DNA of 43,214 nt from Sphingomonas sp. PP-CC-1A-547 (lineage in GTDB: Bacteria; Pseudomonadota; Alphaproteobacteria; Sphingomonadales; Sphingomonadaceae): contig NZ_RAPZ01000001.1 in the NCBI RefSeq assembly GCF_003610375.1, positions 1 to 43,214 on the forward strand, given 5' to 3'. Of this stretch, positions 24,543-33,064 are shown one piece after another. Under the pieces are notes generated by a model that saw only the letters and a list, made by a program, of their open reading frames with translations, was not told the DNA's origin and did not search any database. Positions within the stretch are counted from its first letter, which is position 1, and each line of letters starts with the position of its first letter. The position numbers and the translations under genes were made by a program.

Positions 24543-25374
24543 TTTCCCGCCCAGTTCGGTCTGGCTGGTCGGTGCCGGCCCCGGCGATCCCGACCTGCTC
24601 ACGCGCAAGGCGGAGCGGCTGATCGCCGCCGCCGACATCGTCTTCTACGACGCGCTGGTCGGCCCGGGCGTCCTCGCCCTCATCCCCGTCCGCACCGAGG
24701 TGGTGAGTGTCGGCAAGCGATCGGCGCGGCATTCGAAGGATCAGGTCTCGATCAACGCCTTGCTCGCCAGGGCAGCGCTCGCCGGCAAGCGCGTCGTCCG
24801 GCTCAAGGGCGGAGATCCGTCGATCTTCGGCCGCTCGACCGAGGAACTTGACCACCTTGCCGCGCAGGGCATCGCAGTTCGCATCTGCCCCGGCATCACC
24901 GCCGCCAGCGCCGCCGCAGCCTCGGGTGGCGCGTCGCTGACATTACGCGGCCTCGCACGGAAGCTGACGTTCGTCACCGCGCATGCCCGCGCCGGCGAAG
25001 CACTCGATCTCGACTGGACCGCACTCGCCGCGCCCGATGCCACGCTCGCCGTCTACATGGGCCGCGCGGCCGCCGGCGAAGTCGCGCGCAACCTGATCGC
25101 AGCCGGTCGGACGCCTGACACGCCGGTCATGGTCGCAGTCAACGTCTCGCTTCCCACCGAGCGCATCCTGCGCGGCCGGCTGTCGGCGCTCGCGTTCCTG
25201 GTCGAGACGATCAGCGATCATGATCCGGCGCTGCTGCTGATCGGGGAGGCGATCGCGGTATCGTCGATAGCATGCGGTGCAAACGACGGCGCAGACGCGC
25301 AACTTGGAATCCAGGCTGCTAGCGCGAACCGGCCCGTCCGGTTTCCGACCGACGCTGCGTGCGGCGAGCTTTGA
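24532..25374 (+). CDS. cobA: Uroporphyrinogen-III C-methyltransferase
   Basis: A 280-residue SUMT that methylates uroporphyrinogen III to precorrin-2, the first step toward the siroheme needed by NirB. It has the SAM-site loop VGAGPGDPDLLT (about residues 13-24), RLKGGDPSIFGRSTEE and VYMGRAA. No CysG dehydrogenase/chelatase domain is fused, so siroheme completion must be encoded elsewhere. The family fold ends near LLLIGEAIAV (about residue 243); the remaining 35 or so residues look unrelated and the last 56 bases overlap the convergent CLC copy. The tail may have been created when the duplicated block joined here. Confidence 0.93.
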   Translation: MSHDFPPSSVWLVGAGPGDPDLLTRKAERLIAAADIVFYDALVGPGVLALIPVRTEVVSVGKRSARHSKDQVSINALLARAALAGKRVVRLKGGDPSIFGRSTEELDHLAAQGIAVRICPGITAASAAAASGGASLTLRGLARKLTFVTAHARAGEALDLDWTALAAPDATLAVYMGRAAAGEVARNLIAAGRTPDTPVMVAVNVSLPTERILRGRLSALAFLVETISDHDPALLLIGEAIAVSSIACGANDGADAQLGIQAASANRPVRFPTDAACGEL

Positions 25375-27073
25375 GCAAGTCCTGACGCGAGAGGATGCCG
25401 ACGACCTGTCGCGTATCGCGCGCGACGATCGGCACGCGTCCAACGCCGGATTCGACCATCATGTCGGCGACGACTCCGATCGGCGTATCGGGATATGCGA
25501 CGAGCAGCGACGCGTCCGACAAGGTCTCGGTCAGCGACACGTCGGTGCCCGGATGCATCGTCCGCCAGCGCAACGCGTCTGTCCGCGACGCCAGGCCAAG
25601 TACGCGGCCCGCATCGTCGACGACCGGATAGCTCCGATGCTTGGCGCGATCCGCGAAATAGGTCGTCGCATCTGCGGTCGTCATCGAACCCGGCAGCGTC
25701 GCGGGCGCACGTGACATCAACTGGTCCGCCTGCATCAGGTCGAGCGGATCGACGCTATATTCCTGCAGGATATGCCGGCCGCGGCGTGCGATCTTCTCGG
25801 TCAGGATCGACCGCCGCATCAGCAAGACGCTGACCGCATAGGCCGCCGCCGCCGCTGCGATGGTCAGTGGCAAGGCATCGAAATGCCGCGTCAGTTCGGC
25901 CGCGAACAGCGCCCCGGTGATCGGCGCGCGCATCGCCCCGCTCATGATCCCGGCCATGCCGATCATCGCCCAGAACCCAGGACCGCCGGGTAGGACCTGC
26001 CCGGTCAGCGCGCCCGCGGCGCCACCAAGGATCAGCAACGGCGCGAGGATGCCACCCGACGTTCCCGATCCCAAAGCGACCAGCCAGACGATCGCCTTGA
26101 CGACCAGCAGCGCGAGGATGACGCGCACCGCGAGGGACCCGTCGAGTAGCGCCTGGATATTGGGATACCCCGCCCCCAGGACATGCGCGTCGACCAGACC
26201 GCCAAGTCCGACGACGACCCCGCCGATCGCGGGCCACCACATCCAGTGTACTGGCAGGCGATGGAACGCGTCCTCAACCGCATACAGCGCGACCGACAGC
26301 GCCGCTGCCAGCACGCCGGTGACGAGGCCTACTCCCGCGGCCATCGCGAGCGGCCAGGCGCCGGACGGGGTCGTGCCCGGGAACGGGAACATCGCGCCGC
26401 CGTCGAGCAGCACCGGCCGCCATGCGAACGCGACGAGGACGGCGACCACCACGGGAACGAAACTGCGCGGCTTCCATTCGAACAGCAGCACCTCGACGGC
26501 CAGCAGGATCGCGGCGAGCGGCGTCCCGAAGATCGCGGTCATGCCCGCCGCCGCGCCCGCGACGAGCAGTGTCTTGCGCTCGGCGGCACTCATGTGGAAG
26601 CGTTGCGCGAACAGCGATCCGATCGCCCCGCCGGTCATGATGATCGGCCCTTCCGCCCCGAACGGCCCGCCGCTGCCGATCGATACCGCGGCGGATAGCG
26701 GCTTGAGCAGAGCGACCTTGGCCGACATCCGGCTTTCGCCGAATAGGATCGTCTCGATCGCCTCGGGTATGCCATGCCCCCGGATCTTGTCGGAGCCGTA
26801 GCGCGCCATCAGGCCGATGATGAGACCGCCGATAACGGGAATGGCGACCATCCACGGCCCGACGAGCGTGTCGACGATCGCGGCTGACCGCGTGGAAAGT
26901 CGACCGAACCAGAAGAGGTTGGTCGCGAGCGCGATGAGTTTGATGAGCATCCATGCCGCAAGCGCCCCGCCGGTGCCGACGACGATCGCCATCGCCGCCA
27001 GCATCAGCATCCGCCGGTCGGCGCTATGGTCCGCGAGCCGGTGATTTTCGGTTGCTCGTGCCGCTGCGATCAT
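25319..27073 (-). CDS. CLC-family anion channel/antiporter with CBS pair, copy 2
   Basis: A 584-residue paralogue of the CLC protein at 5427, nearly identical along the membrane region. It keeps His in the GHGIPEA filter motif, the gating Glu in GAEGP and both CBS domains. Differences cluster in the first CBS domain (for example TTYFADRAKHRS against AIFFADRAEHRS) and at the C-terminus, where it stops after GRAGSR. The promoter facing marR is the same as in copy 1. The 3' end overlaps cobA by 56 bases. Since most base changes are silent, both copies are probably functional. Confidence 0.92.
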   Translation of the reverse strand: MIAAARATENHRLADHSADRRMLMLAAMAIVVGTGGALAAWMLIKLIALATNLFWFGRLSTRSAAIVDTLVGPWMVAIPVIGGLIIGLMARYGSDKIRGHGIPEAIETILFGESRMSAKVALLKPLSAAVSIGSGGPFGAEGPIIMTGGAIGSLFAQRFHMSAAERKTLLVAGAAAGMTAIFGTPLAAILLAVEVLLFEWKPRSFVPVVVAVLVAFAWRPVLLDGGAMFPFPGTTPSGAWPLAMAAGVGLVTGVLAAALSVALYAVEDAFHRLPVHWMWWPAIGGVVVGLGGLVDAHVLGAGYPNIQALLDGSLAVRVILALLVVKAIVWLVALGSGTSGGILAPLLILGGAAGALTGQVLPGGPGFWAMIGMAGIMSGAMRAPITGALFAAELTRHFDALPLTIAAAAAAYAVSVLLMRRSILTEKIARRGRHILQEYSVDPLDLMQADQLMSRAPATLPGSMTTADATTYFADRAKHRSYPVVDDAGRVLGLASRTDALRWRTMHPGTDVSLTETLSDASLLVAYPDTPIGVVADMMVESGVGRVPIVARDTRQVVGILSRQDLLKARRTQRRSETGRAGSR

Positions 27074-27109
27074 GATGAGAGTCTTTCGCCTCCGAGGAAG
27101 GCAGGCTAT

Positions 27110-27128
27110 TATATCGTAGTGCGATATA
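27110..27128 (+). promoter_or_regulatory. MarR-type operator palindrome, copy 2
   Basis: TATATCG-N5-CGATATA, the same as at 7254, again between divergent clc (start 27073) and marR (start 27152). It lies inside about 65 bases that are unchanged between the two modules. Confidence 0.65.
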
Positions 27129-27151
27129 TATCAACCACGGGCTGACTGGTC

Positions 27152-27562
27152 ATGAGCGATACGGATGCACTGAAGGACGCCGATTATCGGGCACTGGCGG
27201 ATTTCCGCCATGCGTTGCGGCTGTTCACGACGTTCAGCGAGACCGCGGCGACGGCGGCCGGGCTCGCGCCGCAACAGCATCAGGCTCTGCTCGCGATCCG
27301 GGCCGCGCCGGTCGACGACATCACGATCGGCTATGTCGCAACTCGGCTGGTTCTCAAGCCACATAGCGCCTCGGGACTGATCGACCGTCTAGAGGCGTCG
27401 AACCTCGTCGTTCGCTACAATTCCGACGGCGACAAGCGCCGCTCGCTGCTCCGGCTGACGCCCGAGGGCGAGACGATGCTCGCGGGTCTGTCATCGGTTC
27501 ATCGCGATGAGATCGCCCGTCTCCGGCCAATGCTGACCGAAATGCTCGATCGGTTTGGATAA
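27152..27562 (+). CDS. MarR-family transcriptional regulator, copy 2
   Basis: A 136-residue paralogue of the regulator at 7294. The DNA-binding helix (VATRLVLKPHSASGLIDRLE) and wing (DGDKRRSLLRLTPEG) are unchanged; I see differences mainly in the first 35 residues (K for N at 8, R for Q at 12, T for A near 31). With the same recognition helix and operator, each copy should bind both promoters, so cross-regulation is expected. A 139-base spacer separates it from the MFS gene. Confidence 0.92.
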   Translation: MSDTDALKDADYRALADFRHALRLFTTFSETAATAAGLAPQQHQALLAIRAAPVDDITIGYVATRLVLKPHSASGLIDRLEASNLVVRYNSDGDKRRSLLRLTPEGETMLAGLSSVHRDEIARLRPMLTEMLDRFG

Positions 27563-27701
27563 GGCATGCGCCCGTGCCCGGCGGGAAACATCTGTCGCGA
27601 TACGATCTAAAATGCCAAGGTGAGCTTGCGCGTATCGGTAGCCGCTACGCAAACGACCACGGCGCGGAACGCGGTGGCGAAACGAGGGGGAAATGCAGAC
27701 G

Positions 27702-29300
27702 ATGGTGACCGGTAGGCCGGGCCTGTGGGCCTTCGTGCTCGGCTGTATCGCGGTGACGATCGGGGTCGCGCTGCATCTGCCGATGTTCCTGATGGCGCGC
27801 GGCATGGGCTACCGGATGGTCGGCATGCCGATGGACGTCGGCATGCTGGTCGGCATGGCGCTGATCGTCGGCGGGACCGGCCTCGCCGCCTATGGGTTGC
27901 TGCCGGGCGATGCGATGCGGTTGCGGCGGCAATTGGCGCATATGACCGTCACCGGGCTGCAGGATGCGCCGTTGCGCGCATCGCACTGGGTCATGATGGG
28001 CGCACTGATCGTGGCGCTGGTGATCGACGTCATGAAGCCTGCCGCGCTCGGCTTCACCCTGTCGGGGATGACGAGCGAATACGGCGTGTCGCGGGCTACC
28101 GCCTCGCTGGTGCCGTTCGCAGCGCTGTCGGGGACGGTCGCGGGATCGATCCTGTGGGGTTTCGTCGCGGACATATACGGGCGCAAGGCGTCGATCCTGC
28201 TCTCGGCGGTAATGTTCGTCGGCACGTCGATCTGCGGCGCGATGCCGAGCCTTGCCTGGAACATCGCGATGTGTTTCATGATGGGCGCGGCGGCGGGCGG
28301 GATGCTGCCGGTCACCTATGCGCTGCTCGCCGAGATGATGCCGAACCGACACCGCGGCTGGAGCCTCGTGCTCATCGGCGGACTGGGCGCAGCCGGCGGC
28401 TATTTCGCGGCCAGCGGCCTGTCGGCGCTGCTCCAGCCGATCTTCGGCTGGCGGATACTGTGGCTAGCCAATCTGCCGACCGGGTTGCTGCTAATCCTTC
28501 TCGGCCGGCTGATACCGGAATCGCCACGGTTCCTGGTCGTTCAGGGGCGGACGCACGAGGCGGAGATGGTGCTCGCGCGCTTCGGTGGCGGGCGCGTGAC
28601 GCGGCAGGACGCAGTTTTAACGGATGCTGTCGGCGTTGCGCCACTGCCGACCTTGCGCAACGCCGGGGCCCTCGTCGCGTTCAGCATTGCCGCGCTAGCC
28701 TGGGGCTGCGCGAATTTCGGCCTGTTGCTCTGGCTGCCCGCCGACCTGGTCGCTCGCGGGTATAGCGTCGGCGTGGCCAGCGGACTGCTCGCCAAGGCGT
28801 CGCTGATCGCGGTGCCCACGATCTTTGTCGCGGCGCTGCTCTACAGCCGCTGGAGCAGCAAGGGTGCGCTTCTCGCAGCCCTCTCGATGCTCGTCTTGGG
28901 ACTCGTCGGAGTATTATGGGTCGAGCGACAGTCCGGCGCCGTCAGTCCCGTCCTGCCGGTCGCCGCGCTGATCGTGGGCGTCAACGCGATCATCGCTATC
29001 TTGCTGCCCTACGTAGCCGAGAGCTTCCCGGCGCGCATCCGTGGGCGCGCCACGGGATGGGTGGCGGCGTGTTCCAAAGCTGGAGGCCTGGGTGCGCAAG
29101 GGTTGGCAATTGCGGGCGCGGTCCCGCCGCTGGCGACGGTAGCGGGTTTAGTTCTGGTACCGACGGCCGCCTCCTTCGTGCTCGTGGCGTGGCTGGGTCG
29201 CGAAACGAAAGGACGGGACGTCGACGTCCTTCAGCCGACGATTGGGGCGTACGAACCGTTGCGCCAAACAACGATCGTGGCGGATGATCCCCAAGTTTAG
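27702..29300 (+). CDS. MFS transporter, copy 2
   Basis: A 532-residue paralogue of the carrier at 7824, with the same extra N-terminal segments, GFVADIYGRKASIL, RHRGW and PESPRFLVVQGR. Between the two six-helix halves the residues after QDA differ in a run of about eight (VLTDAVGVAPL here). It extends past the shared end (RETKGRDVDV) with a tail ending VADDPQV. The ATG at 27702 lies 11 bases after GAGGGGG and matches the start of copy 1; an ATG at 27693 is too close to the ribosome site. The substrate is unknown. Confidence 0.88.
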   Translation: MVTGRPGLWAFVLGCIAVTIGVALHLPMFLMARGMGYRMVGMPMDVGMLVGMALIVGGTGLAAYGLLPGDAMRLRRQLAHMTVTGLQDAPLRASHWVMMGALIVALVIDVMKPAALGFTLSGMTSEYGVSRATASLVPFAALSGTVAGSILWGFVADIYGRKASILLSAVMFVGTSICGAMPSLAWNIAMCFMMGAAAGGMLPVTYALLAEMMPNRHRGWSLVLIGGLGAAGGYFAASGLSALLQPIFGWRILWLANLPTGLLLILLGRLIPESPRFLVVQGRTHEAEMVLARFGGGRVTRQDAVLTDAVGVAPLPTLRNAGALVAFSIAALAWGCANFGLLLWLPADLVARGYSVGVASGLLAKASLIAVPTIFVAALLYSRWSSKGALLAALSMLVLGLVGVLWVERQSGAVSPVLPVAALIVGVNAIIAILLPYVAESFPARIRGRATGWVAACSKAGGLGAQGLAIAGAVPPLATVAGLVLVPTAASFVLVAWLGRETKGRDVDVLQPTIGAYEPLRQTTIVADDPQV

Positions 29301-29416
29301 CCGACGCGTTATTCGCACATGGCGGGCTTTAGAAGCTGAACTTCTTATCCGGCTTTGATTTCGTCAACAGCATCTACGAACTGCCAGCCCTACCGCCAAT
29401 CCGGCTTCTGAGACCA

Positions 29417-29470
29417 AGTTGTCGACGTTCACGGAGTAATTCCACTCCTCAACTTCGGCCCTTCGTTCAG
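29417..29470 (+). repeat. Dispersed intergenic repeat, copy D
   Basis: It contains CGACGTTCACGG on the left and CTCAACTTCGGCCCTTCGTT on the right, with a one-base length change relative to the 55-bp copies. It occupies part of the 256-base gap (29301-29556), where nothing else was seen. The block CGAACTGCCA at 29377 is shared with the region before copy B. Confidence 0.5.
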
Positions 29471-29556
29471 GTCGAGGCGAGCTCATGCCGCTCGCATTCC
29501 CCCTGCCTGGCAGCACGCGAACGTCCTCGAGAGAATCGTATAACGGGAAAGCTCGC

Positions 29557-30063
29557 TCAGGCCCGGTTACAATGAAGCGGGATCACCAGTTCGCCACCAG
29601 CCTTGACGCGATCGAGTGCTATGAGGCTGCGAAAGCTCGCCACAGCATCGTTTTGCGCGAACAGGCGTCGGGTAGTTGCTTCATAGACAGCCATGTCAGA
29701 CGTCACGATCACTAGCACAAAACTGATTCCGCCGGTGACGTAGTAGCACTGCTGGACCTCTGGGGCGTCTCGAAACAGCGTTTTGGCAGCGTCCACCGTG
29801 ACTGATCGCTCGTCGGTTAGATGAACCTCGACGATGGATGTAATTGCCATCCCCATGGCCGCGGTGTCGACGATTGCGACGTTGCGCACGATAACGCCGG
29901 CGTCCTTCATCGCCGCGATCCGACGCTGGACCGCTGCGGCGGATAGGTTCACCGCCTCTGCGATCGTCCTTTGCGGCGTCTTGTTGTCGCGCTGGACTAT
30001 CCGCAGGATCGCGCGGTCGAAGGCATCTAGAGAAGGACGGCGGGCGGTCGGCGGGCGTGGCAT
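29557..30063 (-). CDS. Lrp/AsnC-family transcriptional regulator
   Basis: A 168-residue regulator. The N-terminal helix-turn-helix (about residues 12-60) reads LDAFDRAILRIVQRDNKTPQ and later AVNLSAAAVQRRIAAMKDAG. The C-terminal ligand/oligomer domain (RAM, about 75-155) includes VEVHLTDERS and QQCYYVTGGISFVLVIVTSD-like strands. Such proteins sense amino acids and often control an adjacent exporter. It diverges from a DMT-family transporter across 92 bp that holds a strong palindrome, so control of that transporter is likely. Confidence 0.92.
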   Translation of the reverse strand: MPRPPTARRPSLDAFDRAILRIVQRDNKTPQRTIAEAVNLSAAAVQRRIAAMKDAGVIVRNVAIVDTAAMGMAITSIVEVHLTDERSVTVDAAKTLFRDAPEVQQCYYVTGGISFVLVIVTSDMAVYEATTRRLFAQNDAVASFRSLIALDRVKAGGELVIPLHCNRA

Positions 30064-30121
30064 AGACGAGTAATTGTTGCATTTGGGCGGCCAAGCAAGC
30101 GCGCATCGCTCGAACTGGTGA

Positions 30122-30139
30122 TGATACGGTCCGGTATCA
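30122..30139 (+). promoter_or_regulatory. Palindrome TGATAC-N6-GTATCA before the DMT transporter
   Basis: A perfect 6-6-6 inverted repeat ending 16 bases before the DMT start codon, in the divergent promoter shared with the Lrp/AsnC gene. The position would let a bound protein block transcription or initiation of the transporter gene. Confidence 0.5.
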
Positions 30140-30155
30140 GCAGCGAGGTTTAGCC

Positions 30156-31142
30156 GTGATTAAATTGCCCTCTGACCAAACCGGCACCGATCGAACCACT
30201 TTCGGGATCGCCTGCGGCATGGGAGCCGGCGCGTTATGGGGCCTTGTGTTCCTCGCCCCGGAGCTGGTGCGTGACTTCACCCCACTCCAGCTCGCGATTG
30301 GTCGGTATCTTGCCTACGGCATCATCTCGTCCTTGCTAATCGCGCCCCGCTGGCGCGCGTTCGTCGGCACGCTGACGAGACGTGACTGGCTGGCGCTCGC
30401 CTGGTTGTCCCTTGCCGGCAATACGCTCTACTATATCTTACTATCGACCGCGGTGCAGAACGCCGGGATCGCCACGACCTCGCTTGTCATCGGCTTCCTT
30501 CCGGTCGCCGTAACGATCATCGGCAGCCGCGACCGCGCCGCTGTGCCGCTCGCCCGCCTGGTGCCCTCGCTGCTACTCTGCGCAGCCGGTGCAGTATGCA
30601 TCGGGTGGCAGGCGCTCGGCCGCCCAGCCCCCGGTGACGCCCCCCGCGAGTTAATTGGCTTCGCTTGCGCGATCGGAGCGCTTGTATCTTGGACAGCCTA
30701 TGCGGTCGGGAACACCCGCGCACTAAATCGCCTCGATCGTATGTCCGTTCACGATTGGAACCTGCTGACCGGCGTTGTTACCGGCGCACAGGCGGTGGCG
30801 CTGCTCCCGGTCAGTGCGGCAGTTGACCCGATCCGGCACGCAGCCGGTGCCTGGATGCAATTCGGCGCCGTGTCGATCGCCGTCGCCGTCGTTGCTTCGA
30901 TTCTTGGCAACGCGTTGTGGAACCGCATGAGCCGCCTGCTGCCACTGACCATGGTTGGCCAGATGATCTTGTTCGAGACGCTGTTCGCGCTGCTCTACGG
31001 CTTCTTGTGGGAACAACGACTGCCGGTGCGGCTTGAAGTTGCGGCCTTTGTCCTAGTCGTAGCGAGCGTTCTGACATGCATCGCCGCCCACCGGCGCCAC
31101 ACCCCACCGCCCCAGCCTGCCGTAGGCGAGCAGTTTGCATGA
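30156..31142 (+). CDS. DMT-superfamily (EamA) transporter
   Basis: A 328-residue inner-membrane protein with about ten hydrophobic segments in two EamA halves (about residues 12-140 and 160-300). ACGMGAGALWGLVFLAPELV opens the first half. The last residues are hydrophilic (HRRHTPPPQPAVGEQ). EamA proteins usually export amino acids or other small metabolites. With a divergent Lrp/AsnC regulator, amino-acid efflux is the best guess. The start is GTG at 30156, preceded by AGCGAGG. Confidence 0.88.
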   Translation: MIKLPSDQTGTDRTTFGIACGMGAGALWGLVFLAPELVRDFTPLQLAIGRYLAYGIISSLLIAPRWRAFVGTLTRRDWLALAWLSLAGNTLYYILLSTAVQNAGIATTSLVIGFLPVAVTIIGSRDRAAVPLARLVPSLLLCAAGAVCIGWQALGRPAPGDAPRELIGFACAIGALVSWTAYAVGNTRALNRLDRMSVHDWNLLTGVVTGAQAVALLPVSAAVDPIRHAAGAWMQFGAVSIAVAVVASILGNALWNRMSRLLPLTMVGQMILFETLFALLYGFLWEQRLPVRLEVAAFVLVVASVLTCIAAHRRHTPPPQPAVGEQFA

Positions 31143-31471
31143 CCATCCGCTACCGAGCATTACCGATTGGGAACCTATCTCGGATCAGTTGCTGAGCAAT
31201 CGTGCGAAATGCTGTCCGAGGCGCCCGCTTTCCCAAGATATGTTCCCGATTGCTTGTTTCTGAAACAGCCCGTCGGAGACGGTGAAACGAGAAAAAGCTC
31301 GCTCAACGAATGGCCGTTATCGTCAGCTTGAACGTCTAGGTGTGGATGGGCGCGTCCTGCCCTATAGCTTCCAGCCAAACCCACATGTGGACGTTCAGCC
31401 GCCCTTTCCGGCACCCAACTTCGGCCGTTCGCTAATGTTGAAGCGGTTTGAGACGCGCGTCCCGAGGCCTC
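31143..31471. other. Intergenic stretch between convergent DMT and porin genes
   Basis: No gene, terminator or RNA could be supported in these 329 bases. They contain dispersed repeat copy E at 31383-31436. Confidence 0.5.
31383..31436 (+). repeat. Dispersed intergenic repeat, copy E
   Basis: GGACGTTCAGCCGCCCTTTC on the left and CACCCAACTTCGGCCGTTCG on the right. This is the copy closest by eye to the consensus of the six. Confidence 0.6.
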
Positions 31472-32971
31472 TCAAAATCGAAAACTTGCCCATAGAGCCG
31501 CGTAAGACGAGTCCCGGTAACCCGCAGTCTCCAGCCCACTTTTGGCGAAAGCGTGTTCCAGCCGGCCGGTCAACGACAGGCGAGGACTGACAGTCCAGAT
31601 CGTTTGCAGCCGTGCGACGTCGACAGTGCGTCGACCACCAGTGCCGGCCGTGCCAGCAAAGGGCGTCCCGTTCGATCGGTAGACGGCATCGCTCGCCGTC
31701 TCGCGCCAGGTAAACTGGTATTCGCCCGTCACCCGGATCGTCTTGGCAGGCGTGACGGTCAGGCTGGGCGCGATGGCGACCAGGTTCGTCGGCGTCAGAT
31801 AGCCCTGATAGCTATAGTAGATATTGTTGCCGTACGGCGCGAATGCGTTTCTCAGCTTGCCTTGGCCACTTGCGCCGCCACCCGTTGCATAGTCGAAGTG
31901 CAGACCGAGCCGGGGAGCGGTGTTGGCTTTGCCCAGCCGATACGTTCCAGCCAGCAGAACCTGCCACGCATCGAGATCGCGGCCGCCATAGCTGCCGCCC
32001 TGATGGTTGGCGGTCCAATCGATCGTGATCGATCCCGCCTCACCCCAGAGATGCGCGCCGACATAGATCCGCTCTTCGCGCGCGGTCTCGGTTCCCCATG
32101 TCGCTTCCCGGTTGCGCAGACGCCAGACGAATGGGTCGAGATACAGCTTCGAGCCACCGAACAGATGCTTCGGAAGGACGATGCCCGCCGTGACGCCTTT
32201 GAACCGTCGGCCCCAGTCGACGAGGTCGTCGCCGATCCCGCCATTCCCGTAGGTCGTGTAGTAGAGATCGAACACGTCTGCTCGCAGCGTCGATCCCCGC
32301 GCCCAAGCTCGCACGCCGGTCAGACTGGTCTGCACCGTGTTGTTGTCGCGGTTCGCCAGCAGCAGGTTCGAGCCGTCGATGAAGACCTGCCGACCGACCC
32401 GGGCGCCGACATCGACCTGGTCGACCTGCCATGTGCCATTGACGAAGGCCTGCTGAACCAGCAACTTGTTCGACAACGTGCCCGATGGCGAGCCAATGTT
32501 CTTGCCGTCCATCGGTCCGCGGGCAAGTTCGCCATAGGCGCGGAAATGCTCACCGATGTGAAGGTCGGCACCCATGAAAATGCGGTAACTGTCCTGCCGC
32601 TGATGCTCGGACTTGCGGCCTTGCGGGTTAGAGAAGTAGTTCGCGCGCGCGCGCAGTTCGCCCGACAGGGTCAGGTACACGTCGTTCGATCCTATGGGGA
32701 TGTATTTCAGGCGGTCGAAAATGTCGTTGCGCTTGGCGGGATCGCGCATGCTGCGCCAATCCTCGGCCCAGCGCAGCGGATTGTAACCCTGCTGCGTGTT
32801 GCCGTCGCCGGCAGCTGCGTCGGGATATGGGGTCGCGACCGGTGCAGCTAACACCTGCGTGTTCTGCGCCTCGACCTGAGACGGAGGCCGCTCTTGAGCG
32901 GTAGCGTGGTGCGTAACGCTCAAGCCTACGATCGCAAGGCCGCAGCCATGCAGTAGCGATAGCCGGTTCAT
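31472..32971 (-). CDS. Alginate-export-type outer-membrane porin
   Basis: A 499-residue outer-membrane protein. A signal peptide (residues 1-25, ending HATAQ) is followed by a proline-rich linker and then a long beta-barrel of the alginate-export (AlgE-like) family: GELRARANYFSNPQ, GADLHIGEHFRAYGELARG, and strands to a terminal Phe (AALWASFRF). Relatives serve as general substrate porins in sphingomonads. It lies 93 bp downstream of tarD on the same strand, so uptake of tartrate or a related sugar acid is plausible. GGAGAGG precedes the ATG. Confidence 0.85.
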   Translation of the reverse strand: MNRLSLLHGCGLAIVGLSVTHHATAQERPPSQVEAQNTQVLAAPVATPYPDAAAGDGNTQQGYNPLRWAEDWRSMRDPAKRNDIFDRLKYIPIGSNDVYLTLSGELRARANYFSNPQGRKSEHQRQDSYRIFMGADLHIGEHFRAYGELARGPMDGKNIGSPSGTLSNKLLVQQAFVNGTWQVDQVDVGARVGRQVFIDGSNLLLANRDNNTVQTSLTGVRAWARGSTLRADVFDLYYTTYGNGGIGDDLVDWGRRFKGVTAGIVLPKHLFGGSKLYLDPFVWRLRNREATWGTETAREERIYVGAHLWGEAGSITIDWTANHQGGSYGGRDLDAWQVLLAGTYRLGKANTAPRLGLHFDYATGGGASGQGKLRNAFAPYGNNIYYSYQGYLTPTNLVAIAPSLTVTPAKTIRVTGEYQFTWRETASDAVYRSNGTPFAGTAGTGGRRTVDVARLQTIWTVSPRLSLTGRLEHAFAKSGLETAGYRDSSYAALWASFRF

Positions 32972-33030
32972 GCCGTACCTCTCCGCCGACCGGTCGAGGC
33001 CAAGCCGGTCCTATATCTGCTGGAGGGACC

Positions 33031-33055
33031 GGCAGGGCGGTGGCACCGCCCTGCC
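33031..33055 (-). other. Strong hairpin between tarD and the porin gene
   Basis: A perfect 10-bp stem GGCAGGGCGG / CCGCCCTGCC with a 5-base loop, 10 bases past the tarD stop. No U-run follows in the direction of transcription, so it probably stabilises or processes mRNA rather than fully terminating; it may lower porin expression relative to tarD. Confidence 0.6.
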
Positions 33056-33064
33056 AAGCCCACG

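Larger units (their letters stand above)
25327..29228 (+). repeat. Right copy of the 3.9-kb duplicated module (CLC-MarR-MFS)
   Basis: Direct-orientation partner of 5475-9350, about 19.85 kb away. The left limit is where the CLC tails diverge; the right limit lies within the last MFS codons, after which this copy reads on for a further 22 or so unrelated residues. Confidence 0.9.
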
